From contig PUQB01000123.1 in assembly GCA_003024785.1 (NCBI GenBank), forward strand, positions 465,399-529,398: a stretch of 64,000 nt of DNA, read 5' to 3'. The notes beneath the pieces were generated by a model, which saw nothing but the letters and a program-made list of their open reading frames with translations, was not told where the DNA came from and searched no databases. Positions 36,693 through 50,200 of this stretch are shown here, in pieces (position 1 is the stretch's first letter; each line of letters begins with the position of its first letter). Made by a program: the position numbers and the translations under genes. The DNA is from Selaginella tamariscina. Its lineage: Eukaryota > Streptophyta > Lycopodiopsida > Selaginellales > Selaginellaceae.

Positions 36693-39600
36693 CTAGTATT
36701 GGTTCTGTAGCTGGTCCTGCAAAGTTTAAACACATGTAAATAAATAAATAAATATGTAATAAGTTGATTTAATTTAACATGTCTTACCTCATTAACAAAT
36801 AAAGCATGGAAGCCATAAGGAATCCTGACCGGAATCGAAACAACCGCAACAGGCTCAGATGCCATTGTCTTTGCATCAATCACAACTGCCTCCGATGTCC
36901 TATTAAATAAAACGTAATCAATATAGAAATACACATACACATCATGTGTGTGTGTGTGTGTTATAATACATAATTATTAGTTTAAAGTATGATATTACCC
37001 TTTGCTTTCGTCGTAAACGAAGGTTATGAGGTAACCATCATCTTCATCTGCACCGTCCACGTTGCTTGGGACAAAGACAGCTTCTGATCCATACCGTTCA
37101 TTACCATAATAAAACACACCTTCCACATTGCTCCCGATCTCAACCTTGTCATTGGATAAATCCGGATACTTCTCAAGGTTGATTTTTGCCACTCCTTTTA
37201 TCCTCAGTTGGTCATGGAATACCGACATATATACATATTATGCTTCCTGTTAGAACATGAGAGGTTATATGTGTACGTGTGTGTGCGTGTGCGTGTGCGT
37301 GTGTGTACAACTTTAAGACATTTACCTTCCTAGACGATTGTCATTAATACGAGGAAACTCGACAGCTGGTCCTTTAGTAAGTGATTGCTGTGAAGCCTCT
37401 CCAGTCTTCAAGTTAAATCGGAACTCGTAACTATTACACACAAAGAAGTTACACACACGCACACACACACACACACACGTAGCTTACAGCTCTATAACGT
37501 TCTCCTCAGTGCCTTTGATTAGTTCAAAGTCGATCTTAGGCATTCTACATGCCAGTAGAACCACTTCGTCTCCATCTTCCCATGCATTAGCTGAATAAAC
37601 GCAGAAAGAATACATTATCGATGTGTGTGTGTGTGCGTGCGTGCGTGTGTGTATAACTATGTACCCGTGTGAAAAATGTAGCAAGCCGGCAGCTCAAACC
37701 ACTTAATTTGGCTATCATTATTTGCATAGCGAGGTAGAACTCCAAACGAGATTTTCTTGAGCCATCATATGCAAATATCATCTTACCCTCACCCAGGTTC
37801 TACATAAAAATTTAAATTAGTAATTAAATATTACTAATTAAATTATAATTAACGTGAAAGCTTACTTTAGGCTTAAATATCAATGGTAAATCCATGAAAA
37901 CTGCATAGTTTTCTGTAATTGCAAAGTCATGCATCATGACAGGCTCAGGAATGTGTATGGGCACTGGCTCTTGTAACGTTCCATCTTTGGAAATAATTCG
38001 GTATACACAATAAGGTGGCTCGTACAGGTAGCAAAAGAAAAACAACTCTCCTGTTATTAAAAATAAATAAAATAAATTATTAAAAAATAAATTAAAAAAA
38101 AAGAAAACTTAATTAATATAATTAAAATAATAAACCTGTCACTGGATCAACTTTTTGGATGAGCAGTAACACCATGCATAGTCGTTTCTCGTAGTCAAGT
38201 ATTCCAATGGTTTCAAGGTTGCCATCTTCCAGCATTCGGATAGCATCTACACATACCATATAAGTTCACTCACACACACACGCACATGCACACGCACGTA
38301 CACACGCACACACACATAGAGAGAGGGAGAGGGAGAGAGATACATACATACATACATAGGTACATAGACACACAATAACACACACAAAAAATATACATCA
38401 TACTTACGCATACATATATGTTTTATTTGTTTATATATTTCATTTTTATGCATATGTGTGTGTAAGCGTGTAGTTGTGTATGAACATTTGTAACTTACAT
38501 GGCTTGTCAGCTTCGAGCAATGCTAGTAGTTTCTTATTGTGAAAAATCATGGCAGTATTACCTAAATCAATAGCGTAAGTGTCACACACACACGCACACA
38601 CACCACGTACACACATATATTTTAACAAATTATTAATAAACCTGTTCCAGTTCCATATTCTGTGTCAACAACTCCAAGATTCACACGGAGCTTATAAAGG
38701 TTTCCGAGAAAAATTCCAAGTGGTCCTTTCATGTCTCCTAACTACAAACACAAAGACATAAATACACACGCACACGCACACGCACACGCACACACACATC
38801 TCACCTTCAGAAACTTGGGGGAGCCATAATACTCCTCTTGTTAAGCTTTGAAGTGCTCACGTAACGAGAAAATACGTAGCTGTGCCATTCTTGATACGTA
38901 AACCATGTAACATCCTACATTTTCATATAATAATTTATTTATTATTAATAATAGTAAATATCTTACCCATCCCCATCAAACCTGCATATGAAAGTCTGTA
39001 TGTTAATACCATAAACTAGAATCAAATGAAAGAATATCCTTACCAGTGGTACCCTGCTACAGGCTTAAACTTGGGATTTGGCCCAGTTCTCACAAACTCT
39101 CCATTCAGGCATTCCTGACAAGAACAAAAGATAAACTTATTGCTCTGTATATGTACACTTATACCTTCCGTATATATATATATATATATGTACATACGGT
39201 AGCATATACAATTATAATATTAGTGGGTGAATGATCCTATAAACGATTATAAAGAATTTGATTTCACCATTCATAAATTCAAATTTTAAATTTAAAAATT
39301 TAAGTTAATTTCAAATTTAAATTGACATTAGCTAGGACTTAAACGAAAGAAAGCTTATATAATTAATATGACGTGTAATTACAGGTAATAAGCTGTATTA
39401 GTATTTTATAAAATTATATAAAACTGTACTATAATTTAGAGTATAGCACATTAAAATAAGTACTAATCGGCTACGCTTCCCCTTTATTCCAATACTATTT
39501 AGGAGGGATTTCAAATGCTTAGATATTATGACATGAAGGAAAATCTTAAAAATTCCTTATGTCGGCTACAAAATTGAACATTACACGTCTGAATACACCC

Positions 39601-40190
39601 ATACACACCTAAATATCACTAACACATGGAATTACACCTCAATTAAGCATTATATTCACACGTATGAAAAACCGTAAGAATGTACACAAGAAACCCTTGA
39701 GAATTAAGGTAAATAATTAATTTCCCTTTAGTTTCTTATATATACACGTTCTAAAGAGAACCGTGTTCTACAAGTGTCCCACTAGATCCACTAATTAATG
39801 AATAAATGTTTTTTAAATAATATAAATTCATGTAGACAACTTTGTACATAGTAAACAAATAAAAGTTTATTACTATAAGTTAATGATATATATAAACTTA
39901 CGGGCAGATTGCCGACGACGGGCAGATTGACAAAGGGACCAGCTTCCTCCACAGGCGCAAAATTTTCATTAAGAAAGAGGGATTTCTCAGCGGCAGATTT
40001 GTCGAAAGAAAGCGCGAACAATCAGAGATTCAAGCGCGTCACAGAAAGCACTTGCGAGCCTGTTAGAAATTCCAGGCTTCTTGGGCTGCACAATTCTTAC
40101 TCCCGGAGGGGAATTTTCATGATTTGTGGACCTGTCATGTCTTTCTTTCCTGAATTCTTCGTTCCCCATGTTATGTTTCTTGTTAAACAT
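36693..40190 (-). CDS. CCD1: CCD1-like carotenoid cleavage dioxygenase, about 12 exons
   Basis: Iron-dependent enzyme that cleaves carotenoids and apocarotenoids into volatile apocarotenoids, normally in the cytosol. First exon 39902-40190 ([15 protein letters not shown], later [13 protein letters not shown]), last exon 36693-36716 (DQLQNQY). The four iron-binding histidines are visible in [43 protein letters not shown] and [10 protein letters not shown]. Other family wording: [27 protein letters not shown] and YDGSRKSR. The residues FDGDG come from a 15-nt exon at 38967-38981. Intron 1 (39115-39901) is AT-rich and long. Single-base shifts are needed near 40010, in exon 4 near 38880, and near 37760 (RFGVLPRY needs TTT). 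As in other conserved genes here, these may be base errors. Confidence 0.9.
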
Positions 40191-40648
40191 TTGGCTTTAG
40201 GAACTTCTTTATAGACTGAGGGTGTCATTGCTAGCGTGTGTTTTAATCTCCGCCGTACATGAGAGATGTGGTGGAGAGCGCAGAATCAATCGCTGTCGTT
40301 TACGATACTGTTTTACATCCACTGCCTCAAAACATCGGATAATTATTATAATATAATTATAATAAATTTATTAAATAGTAGATATTCTTAATGACAGAAT
40401 TATTCAGCGTCTCGTATATAGTGTTATTAATGAACTTTTCCTACGTGTTTATCTGCTGGCCATTGGATGAGATGGCATGTGTTTATCGATGGTTAATAAA
40501 TATTATCTTTAATAATAATTAATTAAAATATAATAGTACATGCAACAATGTTATAAAAATTCTTGTGCCTGTTATGAATAATCTTTATAGGAGCAACTTT
40601 AAAATAAACCTGTAACACACGTATATACATTATACACTCTCAGTACGA

Positions 40649-40682
<34 letters not shown>

Positions 40683-41960
40683 TGAGTAACATACACACAC
40701 ACACTGGCATAATTTATAGCTTAAACCATTAGTTCATATATAGTTAATAAATTATGCGGGTCTTTATTTCATTTATAGCTATAGACCAAACGAGATAATT
40801 CTATTTTTAAATATAATTTTTATTCACATAGTTTTTATGTTATTTATAAAATATTATTATTTATCAATTTTATTATATTGCATGCTATATTATTAAGTCA
40901 TGATGTACTGCTACGTTTTAAACATTACAGAATTTCACTGATTCACTCAAATAAAAATGTACTCAGAAGGTCAGCAATTGCGTGTGGTCGAACAATCTTA
41001 TTAATTTGGTGTGGAGTATAAATACACGTACACGTACATATGTTAGTTACTTGTGTATGCGTTGCATGAGACACACGCGCACACACACGACTTCTAGATG
41101 CTAAACATACTGGTAGACGTGGAGGAAACCCTCGTATATATCGATGTAGAAAAGTATGTTTGGATCATTTGAAAAAGACAATATTGAATTTAACAATTTG
41201 AGTAACGAATAAACATTAAATATTGATCTATATGTACAATTTTATTTCAATTATCTGTTATAGTTTAACTACACTTAATTGATAATATGTATTGTAAGGT
41301 AACTACAGTAAATATGTAAATTACATTACAATATGTATGTTTTGACGTGCATACTTAATTAGACTCTAATTAAATTGAAACACACTTTAATTAAATTGAA
41401 ACACACTTTAATTAAATTAAATATTAAGTATCATAACTATAAGGTCAGAAGGTTAAGATATTATTAATATTAAAATTGTATATGATTATATAGTCTCACT
41501 TGAGTGGTTTTCACTCTAAATTTTTAAAGCTGTGATTTAGAATCTCACAGTTTGAAACAATGTAATTAATACCAAAATTAATGGAATTAGAGCAATCTTA
41601 AATTAAATTTTAATTATTCGTAATTAAAACTACTTTGTGATGTTTTACTACTCAAGTTATGTAATTTAAATTGAAAATTAAAAAAAAATTTAAAATATTC
41701 TCATTAATAGCACTTAACTGGTTTTAGTTTAGTTTAGATTTTTTTTTTAAATATTTATTTCTAACTTTAAAACTAGGACCACTTAATTAAGTTTTAAAAA
41801 AAAATTATTGATTGACTTTTGCTTTTGTTTTTTTTTTAATTAAAAATAGAAAAAATACTACAACAATATTAGAAAAAACACCACCTTGATCATATTCAAA
41901 AATTGAAAATAAAATTCTTAAGATTATTATATTTTTTGTATCTTTAAGGAACAAGAATTA
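40191..41960. other. AT-rich intergenic spacer
   Basis: No genes seen. (TA)n at about 40651-40680 and a short tandem duplication at about 41371-41415 (aattaaattgaaacacacttt, twice). The CCD1 promoter is expected near 40200-40320. Confidence 0.5.
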
Positions 41961-41964
41961 AAAA

Positions 41965-43080
41965 AAATATTCAATTCAATTCGTTTAATAATAATATTCA
42001 ATGGTGATTTAAAAACATTGTTGAAAAACTCATTAAACTAAAAGTTTTTAAACCTTAATAATTAAATAATTCAATACCTATAGAATGTCTTACATAGAAA
42101 TCACTCATATAAGATTCATTATCCCAATATCAATGATTTAAATTAACTTCATCTTAAAATAATAGTAATAGTAACGAAATATTAGAAAAAATAAATTAAT
42201 GATATCCTAGTATATATTTAAGTCTTAAATTTATTTTGTTCATAAAATTTATATAATTTATAACTTTGTTTATAAAATATAAAGTAAAAAGTAAATATGA
42301 ACAACAAGTATATATGATTTAGATTTATTTCATCTTTAAAGAACTATAATAGTAAAAACTTTAAAATATTATAAAGATACCGAATATTAAATAAGGTTTT
42401 TAAAATATTTTCATATAATATTTTTAAAATATATTAAAATCTTCTAGGACTGCATGTACTAAAATCATATTAATGTTATTTTAAAAGTGATAAATTGTCA
42501 AATATTCATGTTTAATACTCACTATGAAATAATATACTATGTTGAAAGAGTTTTATAGTTCTCTTACAATAGCAATTATATTAAAATAAAAATATATAAT
42601 AATATCTTACGTTTAAAGAAGCAAGACTACAAACAAATTTACTTAAAACTTAATTTAAAATATTATAATTATAAAATATTTAATAATATCTTATCTTTAA
42701 TGTAAGGGACTTGAATACAGATAATGCAAAGTCTTATTTAGATTTATGCATCCTACTACAAACGAGTTATATTTTTGGTACATCCCGTTGGACACAATCT
42801 CTTTCTCTTTCTCTTTCTAAGATACAAAAATATAATAAGAAGAGTTTTAATGAGTCATGAAAATTATCTCAATTGAAAAGGTTAAAAAGAGTTAAAAAAA
42901 ATAATTCAAATCAATTCGTTTAATAATATATTCAACGATGATTTCAAAACATTGTTGAAAAATTCGTTAAACTAAAAAGCTTTTAAAACTTAATAATTAA
43001 ATAGTTCAATACTCATAGAATGTATTACATAGAAAATCACTCGAGTTCAACTGATATAAGATTCATTGTCTCAGTTCTCG
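41965..43080. repeat. Dispersed AT-rich repeat family, copy 1
   Basis: Matches 59540-60790 over about 1 kb in the same orientation (for example gcaagactacaaacaaatttactta and the following bases, tgagttatatttttggt, catcccgttggacaca). A partial second unit starts at about 42903. No coding capacity or terminal repeats were recognised. The pre-insertion site of the MITE at 59894 is preserved here at 42220-42224. Confidence 0.7.
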
Positions 43081-44362
43081 GCCCTCACCATCTCTGTCCA
43101 TCACGGCTCTTATGATCTCCTCCTCAGGACTGACTTGTGTCTTTGTCCCTTCAGCCACCTTCTTCCCGGTTTTCCACTTGTCAACCATGGATGCCGCGTT
43201 TAGGTTCTGCTCGGCTCCACAAGGCCAACATATCGTTGGTACACCTGCACATATGCTTTCCTTGCCGAGTTCCATCCACAGTGAGTGAAGAATGCTCCAA
43301 CTGATTCATGCCTCAACACATGCACCTGCATCATTCTACAACATTACATATCTTTCACACACACCCACGTAGTACCTGGGGAGCCCATTCCACGACCAAA
43401 CCTTGATCACCAAATCCTCCTTAGCATCCAGAGCAAAGTTTCGTCTTAAAGCCCATAGAAATGGCTGGCCATTCGCTTTCACAGCTTGAGAAATCTTCTC
43501 GACTTGTTCCACAGGCAAGATACCCCACTCCCAAACGCAATATACAGCACCGTGTACTGTGCTTGCTTGTCTAGCCAGTTCAATACGGACATCTCAGGCT
43601 CTGTGAAACCAGCCTTGGGCATCATCTTCGTCTGAGAAACACTCTGGAGGTAACAAAGGTCCCACCGGTAAGAACTTGAGCGCCGCACGTCGTGCGTCCA
43701 CGACTTCTTGCTCGAGCTCCTCAACTGTGTTTATGAGAACGCATGCCGCCTCTGGAAAACGTCCAACTGCCTGTCCAAAAAGCCGTACAAAATCGTTGTT
43801 TATGGAGAGGCTCAATGCCCGGAAGAAACGTGATCAGTGTGCTGTCTTCCGGATTAGCTGAGAAAGTTGCGATTCATATGTTTATCTGTTTATACATATA
43901 TACAACTGACCGTAAACAGGAAGAAAGCCTTCAGAGACCAGTCGTGGAATATACGAGCAAATCACCTCAATGCGAACGCGTCCGTAAGCAATACAACTCT
44001 GGGAATACACAAACAGTTGGCCAAGTCCTGTGTCCATCCCAGAAATGATGCACCTGAGAGGAGTCTTCAAAGCTTGTAAAGCATGTTCCACAGCCTCTCT
44101 CAGCAGATGTGAGACTGGCAATGTGAGGTTCTCGGGCCTGGGAATCGAAACCAGGTCGATGTGTTCCTGTTGTAGCTTCAGCTTTGTGCAAATGGAATAT
44201 TAGAGGTTTATTTATGGGGCTAAATACAAGTGTAATAATCGTACTGTGAATACGATTATCAAATTGAATCCTAGTGGAACTAATCTCCTCTAAAGCTCCA
44301 CCATTGGATTGACATGGCCAGATTCAACCGATGGAATGACTGCAACATGAATTCTTTCCATA
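43063..44362 (-). pseudogene. UDP-glycosyltransferase, dead copy A
   Basis: Family 1 UGTs transfer sugars to small metabolites. The minus strand begins MERIHVAVIPSVESGHVNPM and the fragments follow copy B in order: LLREAVEHALQALKTP, PEMSVLNWLDKQAQYTVLY, and the PSPG region SICAGVPTICWPCGAEQNLN. An in-frame stop follows MVEL, and an insertion of about 45 bp near 44215-44260 contains more stops (it shares ggctaaatacaagtgta with 4785). Several frameshifts and a truncated HCGWN part of the PSPG box complete the picture. Its intron before the PSPG box is at the same place as in copy B. Confidence 0.85.
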
Positions 44363-44410
44363 GCTGTGGCAATAATTAATAATCTCTAGAATATTCGTTA
44401 TACGTTTAAT

Positions 44411-45843
44411 CTAAAAACAAGAGGCAATCTCCTTGAAAGATAAGAGGTTCTTCTGGGACGAGCCACCACGAAATGCACCTCTTACAATCCGCATCAGCTC
44501 TTTAGTTCTGCCTCTCATGTCAGCTCCACATCCATCCATCACCGCTCTAATCACACCCTCGATCTCCTCAACCGTCACTTCTGTCTTGGTCCCCTCGGCC
44601 ACCTTCTTCCCAATCTTCCACTTGTCCACCATAGCTGTTGCATTTACATTCTGCTCTGCACCACAAGGCCAGCATATCGTGGGTACACCTGCACAGACAC
44701 TCTCCATTGTAGAGTTCCATCCGCAGTGTGTGAAGAACGCTCCCACCGACTCGTGCCTCAAAACATGCACCTGTACAAACAGTGTGTGTGTGTGTGTGTG
44801 TGTGGTGTTGTATATATGTTTATATTACCTGGGGAGCCCAATCCACCACCAAGCCTTGATCACCGAATCTCTTAACAAGCTCTTCAAAGAAATCCTCACT
44901 GGAATCCGTGGCAAAGTTCCGTCTTATAGCCCATAGAAACGGCTGCCCGCTAGCTTTCACAGCTTGCGCAATCTTCTCGACTTGTCCAACAGGCAGAGAC
45001 ACCACACTGCCAAATGCGATATACAGCACTGTGTGTTGTGCATGCTTGTCTAGCCAGCTCAATATGGAAAGCTCACCCTCTGTCAATCTAGCCTTTGATT
45101 CAGCTGCATCTTCGTCCGAGAGAAACTCCGAAGGTAACAAAGGTCCTACAGGTAAATACTTAAACAACGTTGTGCATCCACAATCTCTTGCTCTAGCTCC
45201 TCAACTGTGTTCACTAGAACGCACGCCGCCTCTCTAAAACGCCCCACTACGCGTCCGACTGACTCTATGAGTGGATTCCACTCGTGGAATGCAAAGGAAG
45301 CTGTTTTCTGTGGAGAGGTTCGATACCAGAAGAAATGTGATCAGTGTCTTGTCCTCCGGCTTAGCTGACGAAAACAGGCAAACGTATAGTTATCTATAAC
45401 AACCACTAAGCAAGATTACCATTGACAGGAATAAAGCCTTCAGAAACGAGGCGTGGGATGTGGAAGCAAATGACTTCGGTTCTGGCACCGCCGTCACGAA
45501 TACAATTCGAGGAATACCCAAATCGTTAGCCAAGTCCTGTGTCCATCCCAGGAACCAATCAGAAATGATACACTTCACGGGAACCTCCAGGGATTTCAGG
45601 GCGTGTTCCACGCTCTCCTCAGCCCAGTAGAAGCCTCCTCTAACGTGAACTTGTCAGGTTGGGAATCGAAACGAGCTCGAGATGTTCTTCGTGAAATTTC
45701 GTACATAGCTTTGTGTAGTAGTCTTCCGTGAGGATGACCTTCACACTGAACCCCAACGGAATTAATCTCCTTGAAAACTCCACCATTGGATTCACATGTC
45801 CAGAACCAGTCCATGGGAACACTGCTACATGAATTCTTTCCAT
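44411..45843 (-). CDS. UDP-glycosyltransferase, copy B, with frameshifts
   Basis: Starts MERIHVAVFPWTGSGHVNPM, whose histidine at the fourth to fifth position region is the usual UGT catalytic base context. It continues with LGIPRIVFVTA, LPVGPLLPSEFLSDED, LSWLDKHAQHTVLYIAFGS and WAPQ. After a 58-nt intron (44771-44828) comes the PSPG box HESVGAFFTHCGWNSTMESV, then CAGVPTICWPCGAEQNVN, ending EIASCF. A second intron lies near 45365-45420. Frame changes near 45655, 45600 and 45170-45360 prevent one continuous product as written. The PSPG box is complete, so this copy could be functional if those shifts are base errors. Confidence 0.8.
44785..44804. repeat. (TG)n in the UGT copy B intron
   Basis: Short TG run inside the intron that separates WAPQ from the PSPG box. 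Confidence 0.85.
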
Positions 45844-45959
45844 GATAAATCAATAGGAGGATACAGAATATGAATATATAGAGAGGAGTAATTCTATTAA
45901 GATAAAAGATAAAACCGAATATAATATGCATTTATTGGTGGTCTCAGTTCGTCACACGG

Positions 45960-46404
45960 ACGTAATTTGTCAGCAGTTGTGTGTGGACGTGCACCCGACA
46001 CGTGTCCAATCTTAGCAACTGTTAGCTCCTTGCTCTCACAGCAAACCTCAAGGATTGCATTCCAAAGCTCAGCATCTGATCCACACTATCGAAGTAGCAT
46101 ATCTCAATATACACATATACATTATGCATGCGTATATCTGTGGGTGTATATCTATAATGTACTTACCAGGATATGGTTATGACGTACATTGGAAATACCA
46201 AAAGCTTTGATTAATCGAGCGAGGAAAAGTGTCTCTAGACGTGGAGATATCTTGAGGATAGACATGGCTTGCTCATGTTGTCCCTGTTTTGCATAACACT
46301 CAATTATAATTGCCCAGCTGCTCTCTCTGGCATTCTCTCAAACACCTTCTTTGCGTCCACCAGGTCACTCATGCCAAATCCTTGTAACACATGTAATGCT
46401 TAAG

Positions 46405-46444
<40 letters not shown>

Positions 46445-46988
46445 AGTGAAATAAGCATGTCCCAAGCATCAACTGTCCGACTTCCCAGGCTGGAGATAAG
46501 CCAAGATCATGCATTTCCAAGAGTCTGCATCCATTCTAGGCAATATCTTGAACATAATCTTTGCTTCCTGAAAATGCCCATTCTGGGCATTTGGTGAGAG
46601 AAGTGTGTTCCAAGCCATATATCCTTATCTTGTGACTTCTCAAATAGATGCTGAGAGAGAAGGTTACCATGAGGACACATGCAACAGACATCCATATAAA
46701 AGTCTCTGTGTTCCGTTGCGGCATTCTTCTGTATGTTTTCATTGCTGCTTCAAACTTCCCCGCCTCGGCATATATTGCAAGCAAGCTGTTCCACCAAGCG
46801 AGGTTGCTTGTCATCTGCAATGTGTGTGCAGGAAAAACTATATATACAGTTTAGCCTGTGATACCATTTACATATTGGAACAGTGACTCAACCGGTATAA
46901 CTAAGTATTTACTGTATAGAAAATCTATTAAAACTCTGCCATGTTCAATGAAAAATCAGCTTCTACCCCAAACACGTTGTCCTCCACA
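45960..46988 (-). pseudogene. PPR gene, copy 1, interrupted by the transposon
   Basis: The minus strand reads, from 46988 down: EDNVFGVEADFSL, NLAWWNSLLAIYAEAGKFEA, MKTYRRMPQRNTETFIWMSV, and further degenerate PPR units. It matches 61130-62250 closely in the same order. Parts of the downstream exons (for example the MNIFNARQNHI-coding DNA near 61320) are missing, and frames are broken. The first half of its 5' exon now lies on the far side of the 7.7-kb transposon, at 54751-54850. Confidence 0.7.
46405..46445. repeat. (TG)n-(AG)n microsatellite
   Basis: Compound tract in an intron of PPR copy 1. The equivalent intron of copy 2 has the same tract at 61559-61605. Confidence 0.85.
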
Positions 46989-46997
46989 TAGCCCTCG
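46989..46997. repeat. 9-bp target site duplication, left
   Basis: TAGCCCTCG. The same nine bases stand at 54742-54750. The uninterrupted paralogue has CAGCCATCC at 62253-62261. Confidence 0.95.
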
Positions 46998-47115
46998 AGT
47001 CCCGACAAAAAGAGGGCTTCCGGGCTTGGACCGGAATATTCTAAAGAATCTACCAGAATATTCTTAGAATATTCCTAAATATTCTTAGAATTTAGGATTT
47101 TGGCTCAGTCGGCAA
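46998..47115. repeat. Left terminal and subterminal region of the transposon
   Basis: The outermost 40 bases form the imperfect TIR. They are followed by three palindromic GAATATTC sites (47034, 47056, 47067) and one AGTCGGC site (47107). The right end has three GAATATTC sites and three AGTCGGC-like sites in mirrored order, which is the usual design of transposase-binding subterminal repeats. Confidence 0.75.
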
Positions 47116-47169
47116 TTAACAACAAAAAATATTTAAATCATAGCCATGTTTATACTGTATTATTAAAGT

Positions 47170-47175
47170 TTTATT
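47170..47175 (-). terminator. Polyadenylation signal of the ParB-methyltransferase gene
   Basis: AATAAA on the minus strand about 30 bp after the stop codon at 47206. Confidence 0.5.
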
Positions 47176-47205
47176 TCAACACCAAAGAGTACAATTCAAC
47201 ACTTG

Positions 47206-50200
47206 TCACTTCTTCTTACGATTGAGCAATGCTGCAATTCGTGAACCACCAGTCCTACTTGACGTCGCTATTGCTTGGGTTGGGATTTCCTCTGGCTGGA
47301 TGTTCTCTTTAATCCTGTTCATAGCAATTCTCCCGAGCTCAGGGTTCTTCTCAGTCCCAACAATGTTTCTCCCCAGCTCGATAGCTGCAAGCATTGAGGA
47401 CCCCGTACCACTGCCTATATCCCAGATAAGATCACCTGGCCGGGTGAGTCGTTCTATCACGAGCTGCATCAATCGAGTGCTCTTCGGTTGGTAGTCCATC
47501 CTGCATGTGAAGATAATGGTAAATACTTAAATTGTTGAAATGAAATGCCTACCATGGTTCTTGGAACCGCTCAGGATTATCAACAAGAATTGTTGATGAC
47601 AAACGCAGCGGATTATCGCGCAATCCTCTAGATGCATCTTGGAAGACAAGAAGGAGCAGGATGCTCTCCTGTTAAAACATCAAAAATCATTAATGAACTT
47701 CATGAATAAAGAAAAAAGTACCTTCATCTTGTTGCGGTACGCCCTCTGTAGATGTAGTACGTTGCAGCAAGTTGAAGGTCCACCACACTTGCAGCTCGGA
47801 CAACTTGATCCCAGGTGTTTGCTGCAGCAAACACAACCAACCAACCATTTGCAGCCATATGCATACCTGCAAACTGGAGTGCTTCATCGAACTTCACTGG
47901 ATCAAGGTAGAGGTATGGCGTATCACTCGTTGTATTTCCTGGCAAGGTCCCATTTGGAAGGTCGAAGATCACCAAGTTGAAACCATATTCTCCCGCAATA
48001 TGCTGGTAGCGAGTCTGGCTGTCAGCTGTATGGTACCTGGCCACCTGTGTCTGAACTTTTCTATAAGGAACCAGTCTAGCGGCAGGAACCTCCTCTTCCT
48101 TCTCATCCGTGAGCACGGCCTGTTGCATCTCCTCGATGTCATCAATCGCCAAGAAATTATCACCTCGAGTTGTAGCAAGTGAAGGGACGAATGTGACCAA
48201 GTCATCCTTGATGTCCATGGTTCCCTGCGATGGTAGCACTTCAGATAAATTGAATAAGGCAGCTGGGTCGCGAGTAGTGGAGGTGCCAGCTACTGTATCT
48301 GAGTTCTTCTTTGACTGCTGCACAGGCTGACGCCGCTTTGCCTTGGCCTTTGTCTTCTTAATGAAGTCGACCTCTGCCGGATCCCATGAGATGCATGGGA
48401 GATCTTTTGAGTGTTCATTGTAGAGATCCTTCTCCCATGTTGGTGGTTGCCCAGGTGGATAATCAAGCCAGAACGGTACGTTTACACGTTCGAACTCTGT
48501 CAGGCCAGATCTTGTCTTCGACCACATGTGTGGTGCTTCCATGTAATCTGACCAGAATACCATAGTCTGTGTGTGAGGCACCTTTCTCGCTGCGACATAC
48601 CTGTAATGAACATATAGTAGTGTCAGAATGTAACATTGTCAAGAAGATCATCCTTACCTCCAAATCATCCTTCTTGCTGTCTCTTCGTGTTCGAGGAACT
48701 CTTTCAGCTCTATGGAGTAAGTGAACTTCACACACTCATGGAATGGCTGGAACATCACGTTCTTGCATTTTACCCGCACTTCATCGTACCAAGTCGTGAA
48801 ATCTGTAACCGGCCTGGTCCACTCGCCATCCTCGATGAGTCCCGTGAGAATCTGGACTGCCTCCTCTCTGATCGCTCGCCAATACAAATCGATAATAAAC
48901 CACCTTATCCACTCCTTATCCTGAACACCCGGCAATCCAAGTGTCTCTTGCTCTCTCTTCAGTTCGAGACGTACCAGTTTATTGAAGTACATGATTCTCG
49001 TCTCGTTTGGAATTCTCGCCCTTGAAAGCGCGTACAGCTTTTCCAACCCCATCCATCTGCATTGTTTCCATGTGATTTGGGTCACCTTGTCGAACCACTC
49101 TTCACCCAATGCAGGATCGATGATGGCTAAGATCTTCATCATGCGCTTGTCATGCTTAATGTAGACCTGTTGTTGCTCCTGGTATTTGTTGCCTTTGGAT
49201 GCCCTTGCAGCCTTCTCAAGATCATCCTCAATCTCACTCTGTAATTCACAGACGTAATCAACTAAGTAATATAAGTGTGAGACGTGGTACCTCAAAAAAA
49301 ATCTTTGCACAGATCAAATTCGGAAGTGGATGCCAAGCTTGTTGTCCAGTTGCGCTTTCCTTCCACTTTCTTATGTCATCTCGTTCCTTGTCACTGAGCC
49401 TGGCCAAGATCTTCGCTGTGCCCTCCTCACTGGTGCAACATGTCTTCACAGATAGCAGAAGATGTGGCAGTGTGGTTTGCACTGCCGTTGCGGAGGAACT
49501 GCATATTTGAAAATCTCGAAGTTAGTTAATCCTATGATCTAGAGGTCACTATGTTTACCTATTAATTTGCTGAAACATTGTCACAAGCTGAAGATTATCC
49601 ACATCCAGCACGGCAGGAAACTCTCACTGCCCACTGATTCTTATCTTCCGTGTCTTCTATGTACAGCTTCTGAAGCACCTTTAGCCTGTGATTACCATCC
49701 CAACAGATGAACTTCTTCATCGAAAGCATTGGTGCCCATTGCCGGAACATGTCAGACTGAAGCTCCTCCTCAAAAGCCAAATGCTGAGCATACATCGCTT
49801 CATCGCTTCTCAATGCTGCCAGATCTGCATCTGTCATGGGGTCCCCAACTTGAAGGATGAACTGAGTGGTGTTGCGCAAATAACCAACTGCCTTCTTGAA
49901 ACTCCTAGTCAAAGATTCCAGATCCGCTGGATTGACTCTCCGCACCTGTTCATTTCCCAGAATTCGGCAAATAGGGACATCCGGTGCCTCTCCATATTCT
50001 CGGATTGTGATCTTCGCGAGAAGACGCACTGCACTCTCCGAATGCATTGGCTGCAATGTTGTAAACTTCCTCATTATCTGGCACTTCTGCTTTACCCTTT
50101 TCTTCTTCTTAGCAGCCTCTGAATCTCCAGCAGCTTTGCGTCGTCTCTTCTTGTTCTTGGGTTCATCCTCTTCGTCACTCGACAAAGTCACTGCGCATGA

